Assembly: GCA_019635415.1 (NCBI GenBank)
Contig: JAHBZN010000003.1
Location: forward strand, 1 to 64,000
Length of the DNA stretch: 64,000 nt
Direction of reading: 5' to 3'
DNA from: Ramlibacter sp.
GTDB taxonomy: Bacteria > Pseudomonadota > Gammaproteobacteria > Burkholderiales > Burkholderiaceae_C
The position numbers and the translations under genes were made by a program. Below are positions 26,682-35,369 of the stretch, piece by piece; the first letter of the stretch is position 1; the number at the start of each line of letters is the position of its first letter. The notes beneath the pieces were generated by a model. It saw only the letters and a program-made list of their open reading frames with translations, searched no databases and was not told where the DNA came from.

Positions 26682-27251
26682 ATGACGCCCCCTTTTGCCA
26701 CCCCGCCCGATCCCGCACCGCCGCACCCGCCGCACCCGCCGGCCGCGGCGCCGCAACGCGCCACGGCCCGTTTCATGCGCAGCCATGGCGCGCACTGGGT
26801 CGCGCTCGGCTTTGGTTCGGGCCTGAGCCCCGTGGCCCCCGGCACGGCAGGCACCCTGTGGGCCTGGCTGGCCTTTCTGCTGATCCAGACGGTGTGGGCA
26901 CCGAGCGCGCTCCAGTGGGGGCTGCTGATCGCCCTGGCCCTGGGCCTGGGCTGGTGGGCCTGCACGCTCACCGCCCGGCACCTGGGGGTGGCCGACCCGG
27001 GCCAGGTGGTCATTGACGAGATCGCGGCCTTCTGGCTCGTGCTGTGGCTGGTCATGCCGGCCGGCCTCGGGGCCCAGTGCGCCGCGTTTGTGCTGTTCCG
27101 GTTCTTCGACGCCGCCAAGCCCGGCCCCGTGGCCTGGGCCGACCGCCTGTTCAAGGGATTCGGCTGGCGCGCGGGCCTGGGCATCATGCTGGACGACCTC
27201 GTGGCGGCGTTCTGCACGCTCGCCGTGATCGCTTTGTGGAGATTTTGGTGA
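26682..27251 (+). CDS. pgpA: Phosphatidylglycerophosphatase A
   Basis: A 189-residue membrane phosphatase forming phosphatidylglycerol. Family signatures GFGSGLSPVAPGTAGTLWAW, DPGQVVIDEIAAFWLVLW and FRFFDAAKPGPVAWADR, with four hydrophobic segments. The first 30 residues are Pro/His-rich. ATG 26682 was chosen. Usually directly downstream of thiL; here 5.4 kb away. It overlaps cinA by 4 nt (GTGA). Confidence 0.95.
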   Translation: MTPPFATPPDPAPPHPPHPPAAAPQRATARFMRSHGAHWVALGFGSGLSPVAPGTAGTLWAWLAFLLIQTVWAPSALQWGLLIALALGLGWWACTLTARHLGVADPGQVVIDEIAAFWLVLWLVMPAGLGAQCAAFVLFRFFDAAKPGPVAWADRLFKGFGWRAGLGIMLDDLVAAFCTLAVIALWRFW

Positions 27252-27754
27252 GCACCGATTTGCTATCAAATCCAGAGCATGCCACGGCCGCAGCATGCGG
27301 GCTGCTGGCCGAAATGCTGCCCCAACGCGGCTGGATGCTGGCCACCGCCGAGAGCTGCACCGGCGGCCTGATTGCCGCGGCCTGCACCGCACTGTCCGGC
27401 TCCAGCGTCTGGTTCGAGCGCGGCTTCGTGAGCTACTCGAACGACGCCAAGGCCGGCCTGCTGGGCGTGGACCCGGCGCAGATCGCGGCCCACGGCGCGG
27501 TCAGCGAGGTGGTGGCGCGGGCCATGGCCTTCGGCGCGGTGCGCCATTCACAGGCCCAGGTCAGCGTGGCCGTGACCGGCGTGGCGGGCCCTACGGGCGG
27601 CAGCCCCGACAAACCCGTGGGCACGGTCTGGTTCGGCTTCTCGGTCAACGGCCAGCTGACCAGCGAGATGCGCCGCTTCGACGGCGACCGCGCAGCGGTA
27701 CGTGCGGCCACGGTGGCCCACGCCCTGCAGCGCCTGGTGCAATTGCTGGGCTGA
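27248..27754 (+). CDS. pncC: Nicotinamide-nucleotide amidase (CinA C-terminal type)
   Basis: A 168-residue stand-alone CinA C-terminal domain that deamidates NMN. Signatures ATAESCTGGLIAAACT, SVWFERGFVSYSNDAK and VTGVAGPTGGSPDKPVGTV. GTG start overlapping the pgpA stop. The first codons contain TTTGCTATCAAATC, reminiscent of a repeat A arm but too short to call. Confidence 0.95.
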   Translation: MSTDLLSNPEHATAAACGLLAEMLPQRGWMLATAESCTGGLIAAACTALSGSSVWFERGFVSYSNDAKAGLLGVDPAQIAAHGAVSEVVARAMAFGAVRHSQAQVSVAVTGVAGPTGGSPDKPVGTVWFGFSVNGQLTSEMRRFDGDRAAVRAATVAHALQRLVQLLG

Positions 27755-27760
27755 TCGGCC

Positions 27761-29002
27761 ATGACCTCCGGCGCCACGGACCTGATCGACTCGCGCCAGG
27801 CCTGGCGCCGCCTGATGGTCACGCTGGCGCTGATGACGGTGGGCGCCAGCGGCATGTATGTCGTGCCGGTGGTGCTTCCGGCCGTGCAGGCCGACTTTGG
27901 CGTGGCGCGCGCCGACGCCTCGCTGCCCTACACCCTGCTGATGGTCGGCTTCGGCCTCGGCGGTGTGGCCATGGGCCGGCTGGCCGACCGCTTCGGTGTG
28001 GCAGTGCCGCTGCGCGTGGGCGCGCTGGGCCTGGGGCTGGGCTACGCGGCGGCGGCGCTCAGCGGCAGCATCTGGGCCTTTGCCGTGGCGCACGGCGTGC
28101 TTATCGGCCTGTGCGGCAGCTCGGCCGCGTTCTCGCCGCTGCTGGCCGACACCTCGCTGTGGTTCGACCGGCGCCGCGGCATCGCGGTGGCGGTCTGCGC
28201 CAGCGGCAACTACCTGGGGGGCACGCTCTGGCCCCCCGTGATCCAGCACTTCGTCGAGGCCGCAGGCTGGCGGGCCACCTACTGGGGGCTGGCTGTGTTC
28301 TGTCCGCTGGTCATGCTGGCACTGGCCCAGCTCATGCGCCAGCGCCCGCCCGCCCTGCAGGGGGCTGCGCGAGTGGCCACAGGCGTCGCGCCCGGCAGCC
28401 AGCCTTTCGGCCTGCCGCTCGGCCAGGCCCAGGCCCTGCTGTGCGTGGCCGGGGTGGCCTGCTGCGTGGCCATGTCCATGCCGCAGGTCCACATCGTGGC
28501 CTACTGCTCCGACCTGGGCTTCGGCGCGGCGCGCGGCGCTGAGATGCTGTCGCTGATGCTGGCCTGCGGCATCGTGAGCCGGCTCATTTCCGGCGCCATC
28601 TGTGACCGCATCGGCGGCCTGCGCACGCTACTGCTGGGCTCGGGGCTCCAGACCCTGGCCCTGATGCTGTTCCTGCCGTTCGACGGGCTGGTGCCGCTGT
28701 ATGTGATATCGGCCCTGTTCGGCCTGTTCCAGGGGGGCATCGTGCCGAGCTACGCCATCATCGTGCGCGAGCATTTCCCGGCGGCCGAAGCCGGCGCGCG
28801 CGTGGGCACCGTGATCATGGCCACCATGTTCGGCATGGCACTGGGCGGCTGGATGTCGGGCAAGGTGTTCGACCTGACCGGCTCCTACCAGGCCGCCTTC
28901 CTCAACGGCATCGGCTGGAATCTGCTGAATTTCGGCATTGCCTGGATGTTGCTGCGCAGGGTGCGTCAGCGCGCCCCTGTGGCGCCGCAGGTGCCCGCAT
29001 GA
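27761..29002 (+). CDS. Major facilitator superfamily transporter
   Basis: A 413-residue, 12-segment MFS permease. The loop 2-3 motif GRLADRFGVAVPLRVGALG and a second half-motif CDRIGGLRTLLLG are seen. It resembles the monocarboxylate/oxalate-formate antiporter group; substrate unknown. Starts 6 nt after cinA and overlaps the next gene by 4 nt (ATGA), so it heads or continues a polycistronic unit with the two unrecognised genes downstream. Confidence 0.88.
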   Translation: MTSGATDLIDSRQAWRRLMVTLALMTVGASGMYVVPVVLPAVQADFGVARADASLPYTLLMVGFGLGGVAMGRLADRFGVAVPLRVGALGLGLGYAAAALSGSIWAFAVAHGVLIGLCGSSAAFSPLLADTSLWFDRRRGIAVAVCASGNYLGGTLWPPVIQHFVEAAGWRATYWGLAVFCPLVMLALAQLMRQRPPALQGAARVATGVAPGSQPFGLPLGQAQALLCVAGVACCVAMSMPQVHIVAYCSDLGFGAARGAEMLSLMLACGIVSRLISGAICDRIGGLRTLLLGSGLQTLALMLFLPFDGLVPLYVISALFGLFQGGIVPSYAIIVREHFPAAEAGARVGTVIMATMFGMALGGWMSGKVFDLTGSYQAAFLNGIGWNLLNFGIAWMLLRRVRQRAPVAPQVPA

Positions 29003-29805
29003 GCCTCCCGCTGGCCCGGTTGCGCCGTGGCGTGCAGATGGTCTGGCTGCACGACCACCTGAGCCCGCCGCCGCGCGCCCCCGAATCGCCCCCACCGGCC
29101 GCCAGCCCCCACCCTCCCGCCGCGTCGGCTTCGCCGGCCTCCCCCGCCTCGGCCGCTTCCTCCGCTGCTGCGCCCCCTGCCGCCGCGCCGGGCGCGCCTG
29201 CACCCGCCCCTCTGCGCATGATGGGGGTGCCCCAGGCCGCCACCCCGGCCCATGCCGACAGCGCGCTGTTTGACGTCCGGCGAGCCCGGCCGCGGCGCTT
29301 CTGGCGCACCGAAGAGGCCGAGCAGTACCTGCGGTACTGGCAGCACGACGCCAGCGCCCTGCGGGAGATGCGCCAGGCCCTGCAGCGCATGGAGCCCTCG
29401 ACCTGGGTCTTTTCCTATGCGGACGACCGCGTGGTCCAGACACTGGCCGAGCGCATCGTGCAGGGCGCGCTGATCGTCACCGAGAGCGCACTGCCCCCGC
29501 CCCCGGCCGGCCTGCCCGGCGTGCCGGCCCCGCCCGCCACCTCGGCGCCCGCGCCGCTGGCACAGACGCTGGTCCCCATCAAGCCACCGCAGCCGCCGCT
29601 GCTGCCCATCCTGGAGGAAGTGCAGATTGAGGGCGCCGAGGTGCTGCCCGAGATCCTGCAGTCGCTGGAGCAGATCGACCTCACGCTGGGCGAGCTCAAG
29701 CTCGCGCCCGTCTCGCTGGCGCCCACGCCCTCCAAGATCCCCGAGATCGAGACGGCCATGCGCGACGCCAGCAGCTCGGTCACGGCCACGCTGGACAAGC
29801 TCTGA
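28999..29805 (+). CDS. Unrecognised protein, partner of the giant coiled-coil protein
   Basis: A 268-residue protein I do not recognise. Residues about 25-75 are Pro/Ala/Ser-rich linker. A compact block at about 94-162 (RRFWRTEEAEQYLRYW ... WVFSYADDRVVQTLAERIV) looks folded. Another Pro-rich linker (163-195) and an acidic helical C-terminus (LPEILQSLEQIDLTLGEL) follow. No signal peptide or membrane segment. ATGA overlap with the MFS gene and TGATG overlap with the next gene argue for coupled translation. A component of a secretion or injection apparatus is conceivable but unsupported. Confidence 0.65.
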   Translation: MSLPLARLRRGVQMVWLHDHLSPPPRAPESPPPAASPHPPAASASPASPASAASSAAAPPAAAPGAPAPAPLRMMGVPQAATPAHADSALFDVRRARPRRFWRTEEAEQYLRYWQHDASALREMRQALQRMEPSTWVFSYADDRVVQTLAERIVQGALIVTESALPPPPAGLPGVPAPPATSAPAPLAQTLVPIKPPQPPLLPILEEVQIEGAEVLPEILQSLEQIDLTLGELKLAPVSLAPTPSKIPEIETAMRDASSSVTATLDKL

Positions 29806-32800
29806 TGCAGTTCGTCAGCCGTGCCAACACCGCCATCACCCGGGGCGCCACCCGGGTGGTGGAGGCCGTCGGCACAGCGTCCACCACCCTGCAGACCGAG
29901 CTGACCGCCAGCATCGGCGAGGCCAACGCGGCCATCAGCACGGTGTCGGCGCAGATTGGCGAACTGGTCACCCAGGTACAGCAGCTCGCGCCGCCCCTGG
30001 ACCCGGTGGCCCTGGCCGGTGCGCTGCCGATGGCCGTGGCCAAGCTGCAGACCGATCTGACCGGCACCGTCAATTCACTGGCCGGCATGGGCACGCGGCT
30101 GGCCGCCGCCGGCCAGAACCTGCTGGGCGTGACCGGCGATGCCCAGGGCCTGGCAACCACCGTGCAGGGCGTGCCCGAGCGGCTGGCCGCCATCCGGCCC
30201 GATGTGTCCACCGTGCCTCCGCGCCTGGCCACCGTGGCTGCGGATGCCCAGGCCCTGGGCCAGCGGCTGCAGGCGCTGCGCGATGCGGCCCAGGCCCGGC
30301 AGGCCCTGAATGAAGGCACCGCCACACTGCAGGGCCAGGTGGACGGCGTGCAGCAGGACCTGGGCGCCGTGCTGGACGGCATGGTGGCGCAGGTGGACGC
30401 GATCACCGCCGACGTGATGGCCTCGGCCGATGCGGTCATCCAGCGGGTGGACACGGCCATCGGTGCCATCGAGCAGGAAATCGACGCGCTGATGGCGCAG
30501 GTGGAAGGCTTCAAGGGCCAGACGCATGAGATGGCGCTGCTGGTGGTGGCCCCCATCGTGGCGGTGGAGGCCGCCATCGACGCGGTGGCGGCGCGGATCG
30601 AAGCCGTGGGGCAGGCCATCGACCTGATTCTTGCGGCCATGGACACGCAACTGGCCCGGCTCGACAACGTGGTCGCCGCCATCAACAACGTGGTGGATGC
30701 CGCCGTGCAGGGCGTGGACGACGCCATTGACGAAATGAAGCAGGCGCTCGACGAAGTGATCGCCGAGATCGATGACATCAAGGCCAAGCTGCAGACGCTG
30801 CCCGACCGCTTCCAGCCCGTGCAGGCCAAGATCACCGAGGCGCGCGATGTCATCACCGACATCAAGGCCAAGGTGGAAGCCTTTGTGGAGCGGGCCGACG
30901 CGACGCTGGCGCAGGCCAGCCGCGAACTGGACCAGGCCGACGAGCGCTGTGACAACGCCATTGCCGTGTGCACACGCTACATCACCCGCGCGCCCGCGCT
31001 GGTGGTGGCACGGTCGCTGTTCATGGGCGTGAAGGCTTCGCTGCCCGGCATCCAGGTCACCATTGCCGGCGCCCGCAGCGCCGTGCGATCGGCGGGCAAG
31101 ACCACCGTGGGCCTGCTGGACCAGGCCCTGACCATCGTGGAGCAATTGCGCGAGGCGCTTGAACAAGCCATCGAGCAAGTGCGCCAGGCCATTACCAAGG
31201 TGCAGGCCGTGCTGGACCAGGTGCGCGCCGCCCTAGAGCAGGCCAAAGCGCAGATGGACGAAGCATCCGCCAAGCTGCACGAGGCGGCGGATCAGGTGAA
31301 GGCGCAGCCCGCCAAGCTGGTGACTCAGGTCCGGGAGGCGCGCGACAGCTTTGTGAGCCTGGTCGATCCGCGCGGGAAGGTGGACCTCGTCAAGGCCCAG
31401 GTGCTGGCACTCAAGGGCCAGCTGGTCGCGCCGGTGCGCCTTCAGGTGGAAAGCGCCGAAGCCAAGGTGGTGCAAACCATTGGCGAGGCCCAGGCCAGGA
31501 TGCAGGTGCCGGTCGATCAGGTCAAGGACAAGATCGCCCAGCTGCGCAGCAAGCTCAGCGAGCTGCAGGCCCAGCTGCGCCTGCCGGCGCAACGCCTCAA
31601 GGCCCTCGGCGAGGACTTGAAGACGCGCCTGATGGCGCAGATTGACACGGCTCGCGCCAAGCTGGACGAACTGCTGGCCAAGGCCGGCGGGCCGCTGGGC
31701 GAAGGCGCCGGGCAGGCCGCGGATGCCGCGGCCGCGCTGGAGGCTGCGGCCAACGAGGCCACTGCGATCGCCGCGCAGATTGAATCCACAGCCAGCCAGG
31801 CCGCCGACACCGCCAGCGGCGTGGCCGGCCAGCTTGACGGCCTGCAGGACGAACTGACCGCCACGCTGGCGCAAGCGCGCGAAGCAATGCAGGGCGCGGC
31901 CGACCGGACCAGCGCCCTGAGCGATGAATTCGAGTCGGCAGGCCAGGCCGCGTCAGACCGCGCCAATGCCGCGCTGGCCGGCCTGGCCGCGCTGGCCGTG
32001 GCCACCGACCCGATGCAGGCCGAGCTGCGCGCCACGCAAGAGGCCGCCCGCGCCCACGGCGCGCAGGCCGAGGCCGCCGGTGAAGCCCAGCGCGAGAACC
32101 TGGCCGCCGCCAATGAAGCGTTCAATCAGGTGCGCGAAGACGCGCAGGCCGCCGTCGCCCCCCCGGCTGACGAAGCCCGCGACGCCCAGGCCAGCCTGGA
32201 CCGCGAACTGGCCAAGGCCACCGCCGAAGCCGACGCCCTGCGCGAGCAGGTGCAGGCCGCTGAAAAAGACATGGCCGAGCAAACGGCCCAGGCCGAAGCC
32301 GAAGTCACCGCCAAACGCGACGAAGGCCAGAAGCTCATTGATGAATCCCGCGCCAAGGCCGAAGCCGCCCAAGACCAGACCAATGCGGCGCGCGCCGACG
32401 TGGTGAGCGCCGAATCCATCGTGGCGGCCGAAGTGGTGAAGAACGGCGGCGAGCCGCCGAAAAAGGAAGAGGCCAAAGAGGCCGCGAAGGAAGAAGCCAA
32501 GGATGCAGCTGGGGCAGAGGCCGGTGCGCCAGCTGCGGCACCGGGTGCGGCACCCGCACCGGGCGCTGCGCCTGGGGCTGCGCCGGCGGATGCTCCCGCA
32601 CCAACATCAGCGCCCGCCGCTGCGCCTGCGGGCAGCCCTGCGGAATCGTCGGCACCCGCCGCATCACCCCCACCGGCCCCCGCCCCCGGCGCAGCCGCTG
32701 CGCCAACACCCGCCGCCGCACCGGGCCCAGCAGAAGCGCCGCCGCCCAGCGCGCCGGCACCTGCGGAGGCGGCAGCGCCATCCCCTGCAGACGGACCGGC

Positions 32801-33377
32801 CGCAGAACCCGCCAGCGCACCTGCGGCCGATGCCGCGCCCGCAACATCTGCGCCCCCGCCAGCACCAGCACCGGCAAAGACACCCCCGCCCGCAAGTGCA
32901 GACAAGGCCCCTGCCACGTCACCGCCGCCCGCGGCTGAACCAGCGGCGCCTGCATCACCTGCCCCAGCGCCAGCACCCGCCGCCACTCCACCCGCCGCAG
33001 CGCCCGCACCTGCCGCAGGGGGTGCCACGCCGGCTGCATCACCCCCCGCAACACCAGGCGCACCCGCTCAGGCCGCGACGGCTCCCGCAGGCACCCCACC
33101 GCCAGCAACGCCCGCCACCCCCCCCGGTCCCGCTGCAGCGCCGCCCGGAACACCAGCCCCACCGGCACCACCGGACGCAGCCCCCGCCCCAGCACCCACA
33201 CCTGCACCCTCGCCCGGCCCGCGCGCACCAGCCGACGCAATGCAAGACGCGCTGGACAAAGCAGGAGCCGACCCCGCGGCAGCATCACCGCTCAAAGACG
33301 CTGCAGCCGCGGCAGCCGAAAAGCAGAAGCTGCTGGACATGCTCAAGCAGGCAGCGGGCGACGCGCCCAAGGGCTGA
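29805..33377 (+). CDS. 1190-residue coiled-coil protein with Ala/Pro-rich tail, unrecognised
   Basis: Residues about 1-880 are almost entirely helical heptad-like sequence with many Ala, Gln, Asp and Val (VQQLAPPLDPVALAG, AVAARIEAVGQAIDLILAAM, LRSKLSELQAQLRLP). A short less charged patch lies at about 390-420 (TRAPALVVARSLFMG). Residues about 905-1140 are a low-complexity Ala/Pro tail of PAAAPAP-type units. A short helical C-terminus (KQKLLDMLKQAAG) closes the protein. No signal peptide, membrane helix or enzyme motif. It could be a filament, scaffold or tape-measure-like protein. Coupled to the 268-residue partner. Confidence 0.72.
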   Translation: MQFVSRANTAITRGATRVVEAVGTASTTLQTELTASIGEANAAISTVSAQIGELVTQVQQLAPPLDPVALAGALPMAVAKLQTDLTGTVNSLAGMGTRLAAAGQNLLGVTGDAQGLATTVQGVPERLAAIRPDVSTVPPRLATVAADAQALGQRLQALRDAAQARQALNEGTATLQGQVDGVQQDLGAVLDGMVAQVDAITADVMASADAVIQRVDTAIGAIEQEIDALMAQVEGFKGQTHEMALLVVAPIVAVEAAIDAVAARIEAVGQAIDLILAAMDTQLARLDNVVAAINNVVDAAVQGVDDAIDEMKQALDEVIAEIDDIKAKLQTLPDRFQPVQAKITEARDVITDIKAKVEAFVERADATLAQASRELDQADERCDNAIAVCTRYITRAPALVVARSLFMGVKASLPGIQVTIAGARSAVRSAGKTTVGLLDQALTIVEQLREALEQAIEQVRQAITKVQAVLDQVRAALEQAKAQMDEASAKLHEAADQVKAQPAKLVTQVREARDSFVSLVDPRGKVDLVKAQVLALKGQLVAPVRLQVESAEAKVVQTIGEAQARMQVPVDQVKDKIAQLRSKLSELQAQLRLPAQRLKALGEDLKTRLMAQIDTARAKLDELLAKAGGPLGEGAGQAADAAAALEAAANEATAIAAQIESTASQAADTASGVAGQLDGLQDELTATLAQAREAMQGAADRTSALSDEFESAGQAASDRANAALAGLAALAVATDPMQAELRATQEAARAHGAQAEAAGEAQRENLAAANEAFNQVREDAQAAVAPPADEARDAQASLDRELAKATAEADALREQVQAAEKDMAEQTAQAEAEVTAKRDEGQKLIDESRAKAEAAQDQTNAARADVVSAESIVAAEVVKNGGEPPKKEEAKEAAKEEAKDAAGAEAGAPAAAPGAAPAPGAAPGAAPADAPAPTSAPAAAPAGSPAESSAPAASPPPAPAPGAAAAPTPAAAPGPAEAPPPSAPAPAEAAAPSPADGPAAEPASAPAADAAPATSAPPPAPAPAKTPPPASADKAPATSPPPAAEPAAPASPAPAPAPAATPPAAAPAPAAGGATPAASPPATPGAPAQAATAPAGTPPPATPATPPGPAAAPPGTPAPPAPPDAAPAPAPTPAPSPGPRAPADAMQDALDKAGADPAAASPLKDAAAAAAEKQKLLDMLKQAAGDAPKG
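32520..33225 (+). repeat. Low-complexity Ala/Pro-coding tract
   Basis: About 700 bp of degenerate GCN/CCN codons encoding a flexible Ala/Pro tail. Units vary in length and codon choice, so this is not a perfect tandem repeat. It generates long meaningless open frames on the other strand. Confidence 0.8.
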
Positions 33378-33589
33378 GCCCGCGCCTCATCACATTGAAG
33401 GATTCGCAGGGCGCGTTGGCTACCTAGAATGGCTTCGGCCAGCTGCGGTGTTTGTGGGTATTTTTATTCGCGCCATTCAACGGATATGCCGCCAGAAAAT
33501 CTTGATCCGGCAAGGACTTAGGACTGTTGCCATGCCCAGCTTATGTTGCACGCGCCAGATTAGACCGCAGGAACTGCGGCATACATTAC

Positions 33590-33596
33590 GTTAGAC
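33590..33596 (+). other. Integron simple recombination site GTTAGAC before the first cassette
   Basis: GTTAGAC fits the GTTRRRY core and lies 3 nt before the ATG of the first cassette gene, after an A/T-rich CATACATTAC like the 3' ends of the other sites here. Thirty bp upstream TTAGACC occurs again, separated by a CCGCAG/CTGCGG hairpin. It may be the 3' half of a lost attC or an attI remnant. The rest of the 222-bp gap after the coiled-coil gene holds no gene I can support. Confidence 0.6.
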
Positions 33597-33599
33597 CTC

Positions 33600-34463
33600 A
33601 TGGAACCGTCTGTCGTGTCACGAAATTCCGAACTCCGTGCGGCAGTGGCTGACACGCTCAAGGCCCTAGAGGGTCTCGTCGCTGCCGCATCCAAGCTTGA
33701 TTGGAGTCCGAGCGATGGCTTTCTCCCGCTCGTTCGCAGCGCCATCATCAAGCGCCAATACGAGTGCCTGTCGGTTGCAGTCGATCTTGTAGACAAATCA
33801 CATGGCTTTGCGGCCGTACCACTGCTTAGACCTGCCTGTGAGGAGTTCCTATGGTCAAAGTATCTGAGTTCTCTCAAGAGTGCTGATGCTGAGACCCTGT
33901 TGGTAATCATGGCAAGCCGTGAGATGCGAGACAGCCTTCGGGCTCAAGATGACTATGCGGGCAGGTCGGTCAGCGAAAGTCTCGGACTTACCAAGTACAT
34001 CAAATCCAACGAAGCTACGGCAAAGTCGCTCAACGCCAGAACAAAGGCCTTGGGTGCAAAGCTCAAATGGGAGAAGCGGACTGTAGAGAATGCCCAGCTT
34101 CCTTCAATGGCCTTTGTCGCGAAGACGGTCGGTGAGACCCCGCTGTACCGGTACCTGTATCACGCAAGCTCGAGATTTGTTCACTTCAGCCCCACGGAAC
34201 TGTTGCGGCGGACATGGGGAAGGACTGGCAGTGTCACTGTCAGTTCGACTCACTTTTCGAACTACTGGGACGCCTTCGTCATGTATTGGGGCGTCTACCT
34301 TATGGCATCAACGTTTCCTCAGGTCACCCCTGATGGCAGCGGCGATGAAGAGTTTGGGATGGACGGAGAGTTGTTGCTCGAGGCGGCTCGCAGAATCAGC
34401 GCGCACGGAGCAATCCCAATAATCACGGCGGAAGAGCTGGCATGGGAGACCGACGCGCAATGA
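33600..34463 (+). CDS. Cassette gene 1: unrecognised protein, DUF5677-like
   Basis: A 287-residue soluble, mostly helical protein. The segment VPLLRPACEEFLWSKYLSSL resembles DUF5677-type proteins (R...E...yL), and SRFVHFSPTELLR lies further on. Codon use is less GC-biased than the chromosomal neighbours. It starts 3 nt after a core site and its stop is 1 nt before attC1, typical of an integron cassette. Function unknown; this family is frequent in mobile and defence-linked regions. Confidence 0.75.
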   Translation: MEPSVVSRNSELRAAVADTLKALEGLVAAASKLDWSPSDGFLPLVRSAIIKRQYECLSVAVDLVDKSHGFAAVPLLRPACEEFLWSKYLSSLKSADAETLLVIMASREMRDSLRAQDDYAGRSVSESLGLTKYIKSNEATAKSLNARTKALGAKLKWEKRTVENAQLPSMAFVAKTVGETPLYRYLYHASSRFVHFSPTELLRRTWGRTGSVTVSSTHFSNYWDAFVMYWGVYLMASTFPQVTPDGSGDEEFGMDGELLLEAARRISAHGAIPIITAEELAWETDAQ

Positions 34464-34464
34464 G

Positions 34465-34545
34465 GTCTCACTTGGCAATCGACACGGACGTCCTATCGGC
34501 CCGCTTTCGCGGGCCTACTGTCCGCCGGTCATTTCTACGTTATGT
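34465..34545 (+). other. attC site 1 (81 bp)
   Basis: Begins GTCTCAC, one base from the complement of the cassette's own core GTTAGAC (expected GTCTAAC), and ends TCATTTCTAC-GTTATGT. Internal GACACGGACG and CTGTCCGCC can pair as the L''/L' boxes around a CGCGGGCC-type central hairpin. Confidence 0.8.
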
Positions 34546-34620
34546 CGATGTGGCCCACACTCAGGTGGCACTGGTTCAACACCCAGTCAACTGTCACGAC
34601 CTTGAGCGGATCATATTCAC

Positions 34621-34848
34621 ATGACAAACGCTTCTGACGAGAACTTGAATTCAGAATCGAAATCGAAAGCCAAGTCGCGTTTGCCGATACTTTTGTTCTT
34701 GGTCGGCGTTGCTGTCGGTGTCTTAGCCGTGATTTTGGGATCACTAGGCTGGAAGGGGTGGCCGAGCTACCTACTTCTAGGGGTGGCTACTGCCTGTGCT
34801 GTCTTAAGTAAGTACCTCTCCTACATGGAGAACGCCTCTCCGGATTGA
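34621..34848 (+). CDS. Cassette gene 2: small two-helix membrane protein
   Basis: A 75-residue protein with a charged N-terminus (MTNASDENLNSESKSKAKS) and two hydrophobic segments, LPILLFLVGVAVGVLAVIL and YLLLGVATACAVLSKYL. No family recognised. It sits 75 nt downstream of the attC1 core and its stop is 22 nt before attC2. Confidence 0.7.
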   Translation: MTNASDENLNSESKSKAKSRLPILLFLVGVAVGVLAVILGSLGWKGWPSYLLLGVATACAVLSKYLSYMENASPD

Positions 34849-34870
34849 CGACCTTGAAGTTTGATACACA

Positions 34871-34957
34871 ACATAACATGCCAATCGACACGAACCCAAA
34901 ACGGCACAAGGCGGCTTTGCCGCGAATGTTGGTGGTCCGGTCATTTTTACGTTAGGC
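34871..34957 (+). other. attC site 2 (87 bp)
   Basis: Begins ACATAAC, the exact complement of the upstream core GTTATGT, and ends GGTCATTTTTAC-GTTAGGC. The outer part is closely similar to attC1 (GCCAATCGACACG near the 5' side, GGTCCGGTCATTTTTAC near the 3' side). Confidence 0.85.
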
Positions 34958-34984
34958 GCCGCGAGCGCTAGTCGGGGAGTACAA

Positions 34985-35329
34985 ATGACCACCTTTCACG
35001 CAAACGGTTCACCGATGTGGAATCTGGGAATCGCTTACCACCCAAATAGCCAAGTCGCATGGAGCTTGGGAATTGGGTACCACGCGAACTCCAAGGTTGC
35101 ATGGAATCTCGGCATCGCCTATTGGCCGAATGGTCAAGTCGCGTGGAACCTTGGAATTGCGTACTGGGAGAACGGAAAGGTAGCGTGGAACTTGGGAACT
35201 GGCTATCACGCAAATGGCTCCCCCATGGGTGTCACAGATTCTGTGGAGCTCCCTCTCGGAGACGGCATACGACTCGTCTGTGGCAGAGCCGGCCCGTCTC
35301 TCTTTGTCTATGGCAAGCAGGTCAAGTGA
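34985..35329 (+). CDS. Cassette gene 3: 14-residue repeat protein (W-N-L-G-I-A-Y units)
   Basis: A 114-residue protein whose first 75 residues are about five tandem 14-residue units of the form WNLGIAYxxNGxVA. A short non-repeat tail (VELPLGDGIRLVCGRAG) follows. The units resemble MORN-like hairpins or short beta-solenoid turns; no named family is assigned. It lies between attC2 and the reduced attC3. Confidence 0.72.
   Translation: MTTFHANGSPMWNLGIAYHPNSQVAWSLGIGYHANSKVAWNLGIAYWPNGQVAWNLGIAYWENGKVAWNLGTGYHANGSPMGVTDSVELPLGDGIRLVCGRAGPSLFVYGKQVK
35003..35213 (+). repeat. 42-bp tandem coding repeats in cassette gene 3
   Basis: Five imperfect 42-bp units encoding NGxVAWNLGIAYxx. TGGAAyyTkGGmAT recurs every 42 bp with synonymous differences, showing selection on the protein rather than recent duplication. 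Confidence 0.75.
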
Positions 35330-35336
35330 GAGCGGC

Positions 35337-35354
35337 GCCTAACAAACGTTATGT
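35337..35354 (+). other. attC site 3, reduced to 18 bp
   Basis: GCCTAAC-AAAC-GTTATGT. The 5' box is the exact complement of its cassette core GTTAGGC, and the 3' core is canonical, but the stem-loop is missing. It looks like an internally deleted attC. Confidence 0.65.
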
Positions 35355-35369
35355 CGCAGGAGATGCGCT

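Noticed and set aside
27252..27275. Possible repeat A fragment at the cinA start
   Set aside because: TTTGCTATCAAATC alone is too short and lacks the second block.
32520..33225. Ala/Pro tract as a CRISPR array or minisatellite
   Set aside because: No constant repeat or spacer length; units vary and only the amino-acid bias is conserved.
29780..33288. Long open frames antisense to the coiled-coil gene (about 200-400 codons, Ala/Gly or Ser-rich)
   Set aside because: They mirror the biased GCN/CCN and helical codons of the plus-strand gene, have no ribosome sites and no recognisable domains.
33378..33589. A complete attI site or integrase remnant upstream of the cassettes
   Set aside because: Only the final core and a TTAGACC direct repeat are seen; no integrase-like protein sequence in any frame.
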